From positions 125,384,133-125,448,132 of the forward strand of contig OW121853.1 of the NCBI GenBank assembly GCA_933228895.1: a DNA stretch of 64,000 nt, in the 5' to 3' direction. The position numbers and the translations under genes are program-made. Below are positions 33,566-44,804 of this stretch, one piece after another. This DNA is from Platycnemis pennipes (Eukaryota > Arthropoda > Insecta > Odonata > Platycnemididae). Below the pieces are notes generated by a model. That model was not told the origin of the DNA and did no database searches. It saw only the letters and a list, made by a program, of their open reading frames with translations. Position 1 is the first letter of the stretch. Each line of letters starts with the position of its first letter.

Positions 33566-34382
33566 AGGTGCCAACCCCATTCTCGTACCAAATGGGACCA
33601 ATAAGAAGGGGGAAAATACCGCAGACACCTCTACGGCGCTTTATGCCGCAGAAAGTATACAGCCGTGATAGCGGGCTGCACCAAATAATATTCGATCGCT
33701 GAAGCTTCAGGAAGAGCTACAAAAAAAAACAACCCGCGATAAGGAAAATGAAACAATTCCCAATCACTGAGTACGCATTTCGGTTATACTTCTAGATCAC
33801 CCCATCCAAGTGACAACAATCAGTGAAGCAGAGGCCTGGCAAAATTAAACCGACCCCTTCTCCGGAGGGATGGATTGATGTTAGACATAAATGCCGCACC
33901 ACTGCCACACACCCCTCCCGCAGTTACCCGCGCGCGCAATCTCGAGCGGTCGCTGGCGCTTCTTGGTCACTTCTCCGAGTGTCCTCGCGCTGGGAGAGCC
34001 ATCAAGCGGCAAATAACTGGGCAGGAAGATGAGAAGCCGGGGGCTGGAGGGAAGAACGGTGGATTCATATAATAAAAGGTTTCCTGGAAGGAGAAGAGAT
34101 TCCCGCCGGCGCCTACGGAGGCCACTTCCCCGGGCCGTGGCCCACTGGACGGGCGCTCCGCAAGGGCCGGCGTTTATTTTGATTTCCTCCGACATGGAGG
34201 ATGGCGCGATTCCACGAAAGGCAGGAACGTGGATCGGCCCATCGTCAAGCGCTTCGTTTCGTTATGTTTCGGGGAGAGAGGGGAGGCGACAGGAGAAGCA
34301 ATCAGGCCTCTGCCCACACAGTTTTCACTTCGCTCAGGAAGAACAACGCCGCGGCGTCTCCGAACTGCATCCTAGTGGTAGG

Positions 34383-34469
34383 CTCCCCTCCTCTGTTTTG
34401 AGGAGTTGAGTCACGTGTCCCTTTGGCCGAGGGCGCGAGGGGATTTCTTCTGGAGTGGGAAGTGAGACA
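34383..34469. repeat. inverted duplicate, right arm (E-box/AP-1 motif)
   Basis: Inverted partner of 33471-33565. TGAGTCACGTG at 34407-34417 is the same compound site in the opposite orientation. The 800 bp between the arms is GC-rich and not recognised. Confidence 0.6.
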
Positions 34470-34519
34470 AAAAGGCCTTCGGGGCGACACATCCCACAAA
34501 GTACCGCTCCGGGCAAAGA

Positions 34520-35740
34520 ACAACGAGTTGCGATAATCTTCGAGGAATGATGAGCAGAACCAGAAAATTATTACAATAGTGTTAAAAAGTTCTTTCTCAG
34601 AGCCGTTTTTCGTAATATTTCATTCCCTGACAGTTTTCTGATCACGAAAAAACAATGAAACTATTTTTTTAAAAGCTGTGGATTTTTACAGAATTCAAGC
34701 ATTGAAAGGTGGAAAACAAAGTGGACCAATTCATTAATTCGAGGTAAAATTGTCTTAAATGATGAGGAATAAAGGCGTGGTTGTACCTCTGATCTCATTT
34801 CCAAAACAAGAATGCTGGGTACGCAAGGACAGGAGAACGAGAAACGGTGTCATGAATAGTATGAAAAGGAGTGAGGAATGTGTCGACTTTAAGTGAGAAA
34901 CAGCTTAGGGATAGACTTGACTATAGGTACACTGCGAGTTACTCTTATCAAAACTCATCCAAACCAGCAAAAAGTTATCTAAAATTTCCGGAAGATATTT
35001 TACTTCTAAACGTAGTCGGGTAGAAACAAATTAATCTTGGAGTATGAGTTGCTTCTGAGTTTTTTGCTACAGTTGGTGGGGAATGAACCTCTATAACATT
35101 CCGTGTATTCTGAGGTACATATATTCACCGGATTACCACAAAAAGGTAGGGGTAACTGGATCGTTACGCCGTCAGTTACAGAGGAAGTGGCAGAGAAAAA
35201 TCAACATCACTATCAGAGAACGTCGCTTTGCATCCTCCTTCGTGCTCTAGGGTTTAACAGAAGTTTCACAACATCTTACTTAATGCAGGGAAAATTGATT
35301 AGAAAAAAGTTATATTTCCATTAAAAGTCGTATTTTTTAGCCAAAAAGAGATGCTTAGATTACTAAGAGTAGCTAGGTTTGAAAATCTTTAGGTAGGATA
35401 CAGAAAATTCACATTTCTGCAGGTACTAATAGTATTCATGCCTCTGTAACCATTTAGTTATAGCACTTGCCAATATTTCTCCCATATATGTCATAGTTTT
35501 TCTTTCCTCAACTTGGAATATGGTCTTAGACAACAGCGGTACTTTGTCATCGATATACTCCAATACCAGGTAGAGTAGGTACAAGGCATTTTTGAGATCG
35601 ATTTAGGCTCAACATAACAATGAGATTGAACGAATAACGTATATAAATGCATTAACGCAAAGCGAGAAGAATTTCAAAATGAAAAACTTAAATTTAAATG
35701 GCTATATTGAGTGGGTAGTATAATGAAGACGTGGAACATA
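34520..35740. other. intron 2 sequence near exon 2, nothing recognised
   Basis: AT-rich; no exon or repeat recognised apart from the end of intron 2. Confidence 0.3.
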
Positions 35741-35747
35741 GACTCAC

Positions 35748-35847
35748 CTGAAGCAATCGCCAAGCCAAACAGTTCGGCGTCGACCATTCCTCGGTTTCCA
35801 AGATGGAGGCATACCTGGGCGAATAGCTCCTTTGCACGAGATTTCGG
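35748..35847 (-). CDS. ex: expanded exon 2 (FERM F1 lobe)
   Basis: A 100-nt exon of 33 codons plus one base. It encodes PKSRAKELFAQVCLHLG, then DAELFGLAI, which resembles the second strand and helix of a ubiquitin-like FERM F1 lobe and matches the order seen in Drosophila Expanded (a KSR...CLH...ELFGLA pattern). The acceptor on the minus strand reads CTTCTTTTTCAG, ending at 35848. The donor is TTCAG|GTGAGT with the intron starting at 35747. The split codon (G at 35748 plus AT at 7040-7039) gives Asp and joins exactly to exon 3. The exon lies in AT-rich sequence with no repeats immediately on either side. Confidence 0.87.
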
Positions 35848-36120
35848 CTGAAAAAGAAGGAAAGAGTTCATAAGGGCTATAAAAATGAAAATTATTCCCA
35901 AGCAGATGGGAAAGATAGTGGGATGATGCGCACGGTATTCCAAATGCCACCAAAGTAAAAGTCAATACGCAATATGGCTGCGACAAACGATCGACGGAGA
36001 AGAAGAGTCGAAATCCATTTTCTCCTGAGTAATTTCCACCCACCAGATCGTATAGAAAAAAAAAGCGTTTGCAATGGTAGAATGCTTTATGGTACTAACA
36101 GAGAATAATAGAGACATATT

Positions 36121-36199
36121 ATTATTAATTATTATTATTATTATTATTATTACCAGTGAATAATATTAATTATTATTATAATTAATATTATTCACTGGT
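36121..36199. repeat. ATT microsatellite and 48-bp palindrome
   Basis: An (ATT)n run leads into a perfect palindrome at 36152-36199: ACCAGTGAATAATATTAATT, eight A/T bases, then its exact inverse ending in CACTGGT. Confidence 0.9.
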
Positions 36200-36483
36200 A
36201 CTAATTCCTAGTAATTCACTGGTACTATTTCACCACTTACTAATACACAATAAATAAATTCACAGTGGTAGAGTATATTTCCTCCCGCAATTAAGTATAA
36301 GAGGCTACTTTAATTATTTAAGTACAAAATATACTGCAAAAAGCCTTGCAGCAAGCGTACAACCGGCCTAAAATATAAATATTTTCTATCTTAAATAAGT
36401 TCAGTGCCAAAAAAAGTCATTGAGACATTACAACAAAAAACTACTAACAATAAAAACACAAAAGAGATAGTGTTCTGAGCTCC

Positions 36484-37044
36484 ATTTTGACCTTATATAC
36501 GCTGGTAGATTAAGAGAAATATAATGAGGGATTAGTATATATTTATTTTCATGGACTGATTCCGAGCTTTGTGAAATTTAAATCATGTGTCTGGACGGTC
36601 GAAAGCAATAAAGCAACAAGTTTGGAATAGGGTATTATTTGATTAGATTGTAGAATTTTAAGGCTAGTGCCTAAATAACTTGCGTACCAGCGGGCTTAAA
36701 GTATTTCATTTTGTGGTAGTTTAGGCATATTGTCTTGATATTATATTGCTCGGCCATATTGCTCGGAATCAGTCAATGGAAATAAATTAGTTTAGGCAAT
36801 TTGCCTGAACTAACACAAAATTAAATACTTTAAGCCCGCTGGTACGCAAATTATTTAGGCACTAGCCTTAAAATTCTACAATTTAATCAAATAATACCCT
36901 ATTCCAAACTTGTTGCTTTAGTGGTGTCAACCGTCTAGACACATGATTTAAATTTCACAAAGCTCAAAATCAGTTGATGGAAATAAATTATACTAATCCC
37001 TCATTACATTTCTCTTAATCTATCAGCGTATATAAGGTCAAAAT
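36484..37044. repeat. 561-bp long inverted repeat
   Basis: Left arm 36484-36733 (starts ATTTTGACCTTATATACGC) and right arm 36797-37044 (ends GCGTATATAAGGTCAAAAT) match over about 250 bp with small differences. The spacer again contains a copy of the GGAATCAGTCAATGG segment. Transcribed through, it would form a very long hairpin. No coding frame. The ends are not clearly flanked by a target duplication. Confidence 0.85.
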
Positions 37045-37059
37045 AGAATCGGATACTCT

Positions 37060-37800
37060 TATTACACGAGAGAAAGAAGCGCACTCTAGTTAAACATATA
37101 TGGTATGCGAAATTACTTAATACTTAGGTAGTTTTAAAATGTAGGACTTACACAATATTGGAGTAAACATAATGTCATTATTGATTTCAAGATATAATAT
37201 GCGAGATCTGTATCCATTTTAAAACGTATTCCCTTCTACAAATTAAATCTCCTCTTAAATCATTATTCATATTTATTTCATGATATAAATCCAGGTTCTC
37301 CTAAAATAACGATTTCATGAAATATGCATGAAGGCACCTCTCTTTTCAATTAACTCTACTCATATTTTGAGGACCGGTGTCTTATAAATGTGCCAACGAA
37401 ACCAATTGTATTTCGCTCGTTTCCCTAAAGTAAGGCAGCGTGAATAATGATCCGGATTTACATTAAAATCCAATAAGAGGAACGGGTCGTAAAACTGATG
37501 TCTTCTGTGAGTATCGAGGAAGCCATCGGTTTCGTATACATTGGCTCTTTTAAATGCAAAGAAATCAACTTCCGCAATGTATCAAAAACATGGCGTCACC
37601 GCTGGGGGAAGGAGCGTCCAATTGGATCGACTGGCATCTGCGGGGAATGCCCGAGAAGACATTGCCACCGAGCCAAGGCCACCTGTGGCACGAACAACCT
37701 TAAGATGGCATTATTTTGAAAGCGTCATATCTCAAATGCACGCAAACTTCAGTATCCTCACATGATTCCGCTCCCTGCAGATAACGACAGTAAGATGTTG
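37060..37800. other. intron 1 sequence, nothing recognised
   Basis: No exon or repeat family recognised. Confidence 0.3.
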
Positions 37801-37802
37801 TG

Positions 37803-37930
37803 ACTTGATAGACATCATCATCGGACAACAATCCTAGGACTGGTTTGATGAAGTTTTCCACTCGATTCTTCTATCGGCCCACCTCTTCATATTGACGTAG
37901 CTCCTCTCTTTTACATCCTTCACAACTTGC
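37803..37930 (-). mobile_element. RTE-like LINE 3' end
   Basis: On the minus strand: QVVKDVKERSYVNMKRWADR, then SSNQS and a stop, followed by an (ATG)n-type tail (CATCATCATC on plus). This is the C-terminal end of an RTE-like ORF2. Confidence 0.6.
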
Positions 37931-37933
37931 TGA

Positions 37934-38812
37934 ATCTATCAGTACGACAATCTATCTCTCTAATCTTATTTATCTGGTCGATCCTAGCATAAAACGCTGG
38001 TGTTTTTAATAAGTGGCTAACATCTTCAGTAAAGCTATCCGATTAAACCTTCTTCAATACATTTAATCTGTACTTTAACCTACGCTCTAATAATGATTCC
38101 CACCCTAATTCTTTTATTAATTCTGATACACTACTCAACCTATCGTAGCACCTTTTAACGAACCTAGCTGCTCTACCCTGCACACTGTCTAGGTCTCTCA
38201 TCAAACCTAATTCATTCGGATCCCATACACCGGCTACATACTCAAGGTGGGGCCTAACTCTAAGTAATTTCGCTCTTTTGTCTTTACATCACATTTCCCA
38301 AGTACTCTTTTTATAAATCCTAGCTTCCTCTTCGCTCGGCCGCATATTTCCCGGGTGTGTCTTCCCCACGATAAATCTTTAGTGATTGTTACACCTAAAT
38401 ACCTTATGGTTTCAACGCTTTTGATCTGCGTGTTTCTAATTTTATAGGATCGCTCTACCGAATTATTCCTCCTCCAAAAATCGATAGGGACACACTCCTT
38501 GCTAAGCCTTGCGAACAAATCCTTGCTAAGCGATTCCCTGTCTTCTTCTTTTGATATACCCTTGTACACTACCGCATCTTCTGCAAAACGTCTAAGTATA
38601 CTATTAACTACAATTCTCAAATCGTTGATGCATATAATATATAGAAATAGACCTATTAAACTACATGGGGGAACCCCCGACGTGACTGAGATTGTGTCAG
38701 ATATGATACCATCTATAACAACCCTCGGCTCGTGCCCACTTAAAATTTCCTTTATAAAATATATAACGTCTTTTTTAATAAAAAAAACTCTCTATCTTCA
38801 TGATTAATTTCC
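37934..38812 (-). pseudogene. LINE-B reverse transcriptase remnant
   Basis: Minus strand. Coding blocks from the INKIREIDCRTD region (left) to SGVPPCSLIGLFLYIICIND and the catalytic box, which reads RRFAEDAVVYKGI: the first Asp of FADD is Glu. Frameshifts near 38270 and 38640. The 3' UTR and tail are missing; the left end abuts the RTE-like fragment. Confidence 0.75.
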
Positions 38813-38814
38813 TA

Positions 38815-39475
38815 TTATTAATGATTCCCATTTTTATTCATTTAATAGACTGGTTACTCTTTTATGGTTGCTTATGGTTATACTCTAATATGGTTAGTTG
38901 CTTGTTTGCATGGTAGTAGTGCATGCTTGGTGAAATTCACCCCCTGCCACACACCCTCGCGGTAGCTTGTAGGGTATCGTGTAGATGTAGATGTAGATAT
39001 GGTTACGTACCGTCCCTTTAAAAATCTTGCCGTACTTCGCTGCACACGTTCAAGTTCATTATTTAGGCCTATTTCGCAAGGATCCTATAAACTGACAGCG
39101 TATTCAAAATGAGGTGTAACAAGGAAAAAGTAGCTAATTTCTCGTACATGATCGTCACATTTGCCCAGTACTCTTTTGCTGAATCCCAGAGTACGGTTAG
39201 CTTGACCCATAATTTCACGTATTTATTTACCCCTAGGAAGATATTGTGTCAGTGTTATTCCAAGATATTTAATCATTTCCAAGTTTGTTATTCCATTATT
39301 CCTTACGCAGTAAGAGCTGAGAGAACTATTCTTTTTCCGATTATCCATTACTACACTTATTTCAAATTTAATTACAGTTGCCATGCATCACGCCCGGTTT
39401 CAATTGCTTCAAGGTCATAATTCAAAGATTCTTGTCGTCTGGGCCCAGAATTTCCCTGTACACTACTAATTACCC
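38815..39475 (-). mobile_element. LINE-A copy interrupted by a LINE-B end
   Basis: Minus-strand coding remnant (TSLLNE codons at the left end, then RRSARFVK, SVWDP, GKCDDHV and FADD-adjacent blocks to the right). It is broken at 38897-38996 by a 100-bp LINE-B 3' fragment. Diverged and frame-broken. Confidence 0.75.
38897..38996 (+). mobile_element. 100-bp LINE-B 3' fragment with 9-bp target duplication
   Basis: Only the last 100 bp of a LINE-B (end of 3' UTR, hairpin and GTAGATGTAGATGTAG tail), flanked by ATATGGTTA at 38888-38896 and 38997-39005. It is inserted in the minus-strand LINE-A copy. Confidence 0.88.
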
Positions 39476-39749
39476 TAATGCAATATCGAGCGGGACAGAG
39501 AATAAGGACATAATGAGGGTGTGATTAGAGACCCCGAAAATAGAATACATGTATCATCACGAATACAGGTTTTTTGAGCATATTACTGATAAAATGAACG
39601 AATATCCGTAAGGTAAGCGCTGGATGGAATTGCCGAGAAGAACGTGACGTAGGGTGGGAGGGCACGGATAAATGGCAGGAATGCAGAGCAATTTCCATGT
39701 GGATGGAACTCGTGGCCATCGGAGCATAAGCGCCAATCACTCGGACAGC

Positions 39750-40070
39750 AGCAGCATCGCACCTCTCCCCTCCCGAACACTCCCCCCCCCCCACCCCTCC
39801 CCTCCCACTCGCCCCTCCGGCCGACTCTTACAACTGCAACAACGTGACGGCTCCGACCTTGGGCGCGGTGGATCCGAAAACAATCTACATTCCAGCGGCA
39901 ACCGCCTAAGTGAACAACATTGAACGGCAGGGTTGGGGTGGGGAGGGAGCGGGCAGGGGGAGTGGGGGGGGGGGGGGGGGGGACTACAGGAGTGATCTCC
40001 ACCGGGGAGCTATTGCCCACGCGAGGGCAAGGGAGGATGATGGAGCGGAGGCGCAAAAAAAAAACAAAAC
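39750..40070. other. GC-rich island with G19 run
   Basis: Contains a C-rich stretch (39779-39800) and a 19-base G run (39964-39982). No gene recognised. Confidence 0.35.
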
Positions 40071-40204
40071 AATCGCGAGATGCTTGAAGTTTTTAGAGCA
40101 ACCGTGTGTTACGGATGATTCGATCATGAACTCAATATTAAAGAGAAAAACTGACGTACGAGTAATAGCAACAATACTACTAGGATATACCACTAAACGA
40201 TAAG

Positions 40205-40696
40205 TTTAGTGCTGTATCAGAATTAATACAAGTATTAGATTGGGAATCATTATCAGATCGTAGGTTAAAGTACCGATCAAATCTCCAATAGAAGTTTTAG
40301 ACGGATAGCTTTACTGAAGATGCTAAATATATATAATATTAAAAATCCCTGCGTCTCATGCTTGATTCTACAAGATGAATAAGATTAGAGAGATAGTGTC
40401 CTGCCGATAGATGCATAATGTCATTTTTCCTCCGGGCTATAAGAGTACACAATAGGAGGCATAGCAAAAGATAGGTAGGTGAAATATTGTAGAGTAGTCA
40501 GTAGTGCAAAATGCATGTATTAACAAGCAATCCCTCTTTTACTATGTAGATACCAACCATGTAGCTTCATGAGACCCTATTATTTAACATGTTTCCACGT
40601 AGTATCCTAGCTGAATTTCAATAGTGTATGTTTGGTGATTTTCACCTCCTGCCACATTCCCTCGTAGCGGCTTGCGGGGTACCGCGTAGATGTAGA
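40205..40696 (+). mobile_element. LINE-C copy, 5'-truncated
   Basis: Coding remnant from SELIQVLDWESLSDR through MSFFLRAI-like codons, then the C-type 3' UTR (TGTAGATACCAACCATGTAG), hairpin with the CTCGTAGCGG loop and a GCGTAGATGTAGAAAGGATG end. Several stops. Confidence 0.75.
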
Positions 40697-40793
40697 AAGG
40701 ATGAAAACTAGGTAGATGTAGGTGTGGGTAAACATGTCTCCCTTCTCGCGGGAAATAAGAGACTGGGAACAAGAAGCGAATAGGTATATTACA

Positions 40794-40862
40794 TCTACAT
40801 CTACATAATACCCTGCAAGCCACCACAAGGGTGTGTGGCAGGGGGTGATTGCTCACCAAAAA
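40794..40862 (-). mobile_element. LINE-A 3' end only
   Basis: Tail (ACATCTACATCTACATAA), hairpin of the A type and the GTGATTGCTCACC segment, then unrelated AT-rich sequence. Under 70 bp of the element is present. Confidence 0.75.
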
Positions 40863-40924
40863 TTTATTATATATTACTACTATATTAGTACTTACATATA
40901 TATATACTAATGTATATTAGTACT

Positions 40925-41153
40925 ATAAGAGAACAGAATAGGCAGCATAGGAAAGGGATTGGTAGGGGAAATATTTTAGAGTATTCTGTAGTGCATGATG
41001 GATGTATTAACCCCTCAAATACTATAAATACTAACAATCTAGTTGCATGAGACACTATAGTTGCTTGTTTGCAAGTTAGTAGTGCAAGCTGGGTGATCTT
41101 CGCCCCCTGCCACACACCCTCGCGGTGGCTTGCAGGGTATCGTGTAGATGTAG
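40925..41153 (+). mobile_element. LINE-B 3' end
   Basis: Starts at the TIREQNRQHRKGIG codons and continues through the 3' UTR, hairpin and tail CGTGTAGATGTAGATG. Confidence 0.8.
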
Positions 41154-41159
41154 ATGGTA

Positions 41160-41745
41160 TGAGAAATACTGGTGCCCCAGACTGTAGAGCATCTTAGAAG
41201 AGTTTTAATTCCACAAAAAAATTTTGTGGTTATGTGACGATGAGTGGAACGCCCTTTGGGTTCGCTTCTCATGATATATCACCCAAAACAATTATTGCAA
41301 GAAGACCCCACGGTTTCCCGTGAACTTATTATTCCATTAATTGCCGTACTATTCACTAAAGACTTTCAAATTTTAATAATTGTTAAAAAAAATAGATTCT
41401 ATAATAAATAATACGAATAGTAGAATCGACACACTTGAAAAACTATGCTTTTAACACAACTATAAACACTTGCAGTGCCTAGTGCATAGCAGAATCCTAT
41501 GGTTTCCATTTTCATGAACTAGACTTCGACCATTTATTGTCGTCTTCAGGTGACTTTAGCTCTTTTTCTATCTCAACGAAATTAGACAAATCACTTTCCA
41601 CATTCACGGAAGAAGAAAGACTGGCCTGAGTAATACGCTATCATCATCAGATCCCCATTGCTATTTCCGCTCATTACGGTTGAAAATTCAACCATTTCTA
41701 CACCTAGAAACAGCATGTCACTACAGTAAATCGATCGCGTTCCGA
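41160..41745. other. intron 1 sequence, nothing firm
   Basis: Carries the CTGAAGAC...GTCGAAG signature on the minus strand at 41522-41550; otherwise nothing recognised. Confidence 0.3.
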
Positions 41746-41747
41746 AA

Positions 41748-41927
41748 CGTACTCTTACCAGTCTATTAGATGAACTAAGATGGGAATCATAAGGGATCAA
41801 TAGGAATATGAATAGCTGAAAATAAAAGTGTATCCATTGATAGCATAGCATGCTGGTGCCTAAGTACCCAGTTTCCCCCTGCCACACACCCTTGTGGTGG
41901 CTTGCAGGGTATTATGTAGATGTATAT
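41748..41927 (+). mobile_element. LINE-A remnant with internal deletion
   Basis: CTCTTACCAGTCTATTAGATG (TSLLDE codons) is followed after a deletion by AGGGATCAATAGGAATATG and then, after unrelated bases, the hairpin and tail at 41873-41927. Confidence 0.6.
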
Positions 41928-41939
41928 GACTTTCATCTA

Positions 41940-42986
41940 ATCCAACTAACAGTAATGTCTTGCATGCTTGCTTTGCTATTTTTTTCTTTTTTTATATTGT
42001 GAAGTTTCTGATTAGTAATCCTTTGATATGTAATGCATGTTTGAATTGTGTGATGGGTGTGAATTTACACCCTGCCACACACCTTTCTACATCTACATAA
42101 TACCCTGCAAGCCACCATAAAGGTGTGTGGCAGGGGGTGAACTCTCGCCAAGCATGCACTGCATATCATGCATAAAAAAGGATTAGTATTTATATACTGT
42201 TCAAAACTACGCTATTTAAAAAAAGATAAAAATAGTAAAGCATACATGCAAAAACATGCTGTTAGTTGGGTTAGCTTTAAGTCCTTATACCAACATGCAG
42301 CTACCAATATTATCCATTGCTGTACTCGTACTGGATATATTTACCGTTATTCATATGGCTAATTGTACGAGGAAAAAAGGATATTTTGAATCTCTCAGAT
42401 CGGCAATCAATCTCTCTAATTTTGTGATTATGGTCCAGTCTACCATAGTAAGTTAGGGCCCGCAAAATATTTTTAACATCATCACTGAAAATATGGTCTT
42501 GGAATTTGTTTACGAGATTAATTCTAAATTTTCACCTGCGATCTGAGAATGATTCCCAATTTAATTCATTTAATAGACTGGTTACGCTAATAAGGTTATC
42601 ATACCGTCCCTTTACAAATCTTGCCGATCTTCGCTGCACACGTTCAAGTTCATTATTTAGACCGATTTCGTAGGGATCCCATACACTGGCAGCATATTCC
42701 AAATGAATTGTAACAAGGGAAAAGTAGCTGATTTCTCGTACATGATCGTCACATTTACCCAATACTCTTTTAATGAATCCCAGTTTACGATTAACTTGAC
42801 CCATTATTTCACGTATGTGTTTACCCCAGGAAAGATCATGTGTCAGTATTATTCCAAGATATATAATGGATTCCACGTTTGTTAATTCATTATTACTTAT
42901 TTTGTAAGTGCTGGGTGGAGAGCTATTCTTTTTCCAAATTCATTACAAGAACCTTTATGGTGGCTTGCACGGTATTGTGTGGATCG
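41940..42986 (+). mobile_element. LINE-A 3' UTR (A7) split by copy A8
   Basis: The plus-strand 3' UTR runs to ACACACCTTT at 42086, is interrupted by A8, and resumes at 42951 with ACCTTTATGGTGGCTTGCACGG and GTGTGGAT. The insertion point lies inside the terminal hairpin. Confidence 0.75.
42087..42950 (-). mobile_element. LINE-A copy A8, nested, ACCTTT target duplication
   Basis: A 864-bp, 5'-truncated minus-strand insertion with tail, hairpin, 3' UTR and coding region up to the MNFWKKNS region. Flanked by ACCTTT (42081-42086 and 42951-42956). Open frame 42532-42876 carries LGIILTHDLSWGKH and SVWDPYE. Confidence 0.85.
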
Positions 42987-42989
42987 AAT

Positions 42990-43330
42990 AGCTGCTGTTT
43001 GACGCGCCGCAGCGAGAGGGGGGGGGGGGGAGGGGGGGGAAAGGCGTCTTTCAGATGCGATCCCTCCGCTCCGAGCGAGACCTCCTCTTCCCGCCCTACT
43101 CCGGCCGCGGAGGATGGCCGCGAGCAGGGAGAGCGACGCCGTCACGCTCAGCGCGCAACGCGGACTCGATGCGAAATTCCTGACCACATGAATCACCCCA
43201 GCATCCATCTCGCGCTCTGCCCATCGCGCTCGTCTTCACCATCCCCCCCCCCCACAGAGCGCCCTCCGGCGCCAACCGACGGCGCCGCGGACATCGACTC
43301 CGGCCACGCAATCTCTGAAACTCTACGAGT
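42990..43330. other. GC/CpG-rich island with G13 run
   Basis: Includes a 13-base G run (43018-43030) and open frames on both strands; no gene recognised. Confidence 0.3.
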
Positions 43331-43334
43331 GGAA

Positions 43335-44490
43335 ATCGTCCTTTTGAGTGCCTCGGCTGACAGAAATTAGATTAACTGGCAATTTCTTCTGAAACATATC
43401 CTTCAGCTAGTAGATACAGAGACAGAGAACTCAAAACGATGCATACGTAATTGAACGCAGATGAATGGATTTCTTCATTTTTTCACAAATTTTACTTGGG
43501 TATAATCAAGTTTTGTATCTCACCAAGCCTCAATTTTGTTCTGTGTAATAATTTAAATACTTATTCTACCAAACGGCTGGTTCTTTTGCACATTTTAAAA
43601 AATATAGAGTAGCAACCTTCTATTGTTTAATTACTGCAAACAGCGAAGATGTAAATTATTGTTTCCTGATATTCTTTCAATATTCCAGAGGAGAGAATGT
43701 CCGAGAATATTAATATATACCTAATATCAAAGCTACCGCAAGGGAGTATAGTAGGAGGGTGACTCCTCACTAGGTGCGCCACTTAAAAGATTTCAAACCG
43801 AATACATTAAATACACAATCAAATACACACTCGAGATGGCTTTGAGGGTAGCCAGTAGATATAGACGGAAGAAAGTATGTGATTCCGTTACGGGAAATAA
43901 ACAGAATATTGACTGTGATAAATACTTTGTGATAAATCGAGTAGACTATTGTAGGAAATAACTTTTTCGCGATGAAAGTTTTCCTAGTTAACAACAGAAA
44001 TATTTAAGGGTAAATAATTAGACAAAGGAAATATAATCATTTGACAGCTATTGAAAACTAGTAGACAGGTTATGTATAGTTCAACCGTGTATTACGCACA
44101 GAATAGAAAGCGTTTTCAATCGCTGAGACGGCCGCCAGCAGCAGACAGAAGACGGACTCTCGGCTACGATGAGTCGGAAGCGTGGAAGAACTCCGCCTTC
44201 CCAATGACCTCGACATCGTTTCGATCATTTGGAAAATACGCGTGATATGCATGTGCACTTTTTTAAAACTATATTTTCAGCTTTCCAGCTTCCCTCCATC
44301 CTAAGAGAACTGGATCTCCTCAACCCACGTCTTATAGTAGCGGTAAACAACAGAACAGGATAGATGGAAATGGCCAGTGGCGCCACTGGGCTCCACGGTG
44401 GCGGGGGATTTTTTTAAATGGGGTTGGACGAGGATCTCCGGAAAGAGTGTGATGACGGCGGGAATGGATGGAAGAGCACAAGTCACAACG
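43335..44490. other. intron 1 sequence, nothing recognised
   Basis: AT-rich; no repeat family or exon recognised. Confidence 0.3.
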
Positions 44491-44499
44491 CAGGCTGAA

Positions 44500-44715
44500 T
44501 TAGAGACTTAATCTTCTGGGAAAATTTAAGGAGGGACATTTAATTAATGATGTTAATCATATATTGCTGGCTCCGACTTATTATGGTAGGCTCGATAATT
44601 CTAATAAAATTAAGGAGATAGATTGCAGGACGGACCTGGATTAAAATGACATTTTATCCACGTACGATTCGAGATCAGGACGTTAGACATTGCGTAAATC
44701 GGTAATAATTATAGA
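44500..44715 (+). mobile_element. LINE-D remnant, diverged relative of A and B
   Basis: Codons for TYYGRLDNSNKIKEIDCRTD (about 44573-44633) match the conserved C-terminal block of A and B, followed by a frame break and a FYPRTIRDQD-like end. No hairpin or tail is seen. Confidence 0.6.
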
Positions 44716-44804
44716 GATAATATTCAGAGTACATCGATAGTATTTTTTTTATTTCCTGCGTGTTCAATCAAGGTGCGACTCGCATGCATTACTTTTTTTA
44801 GCAT

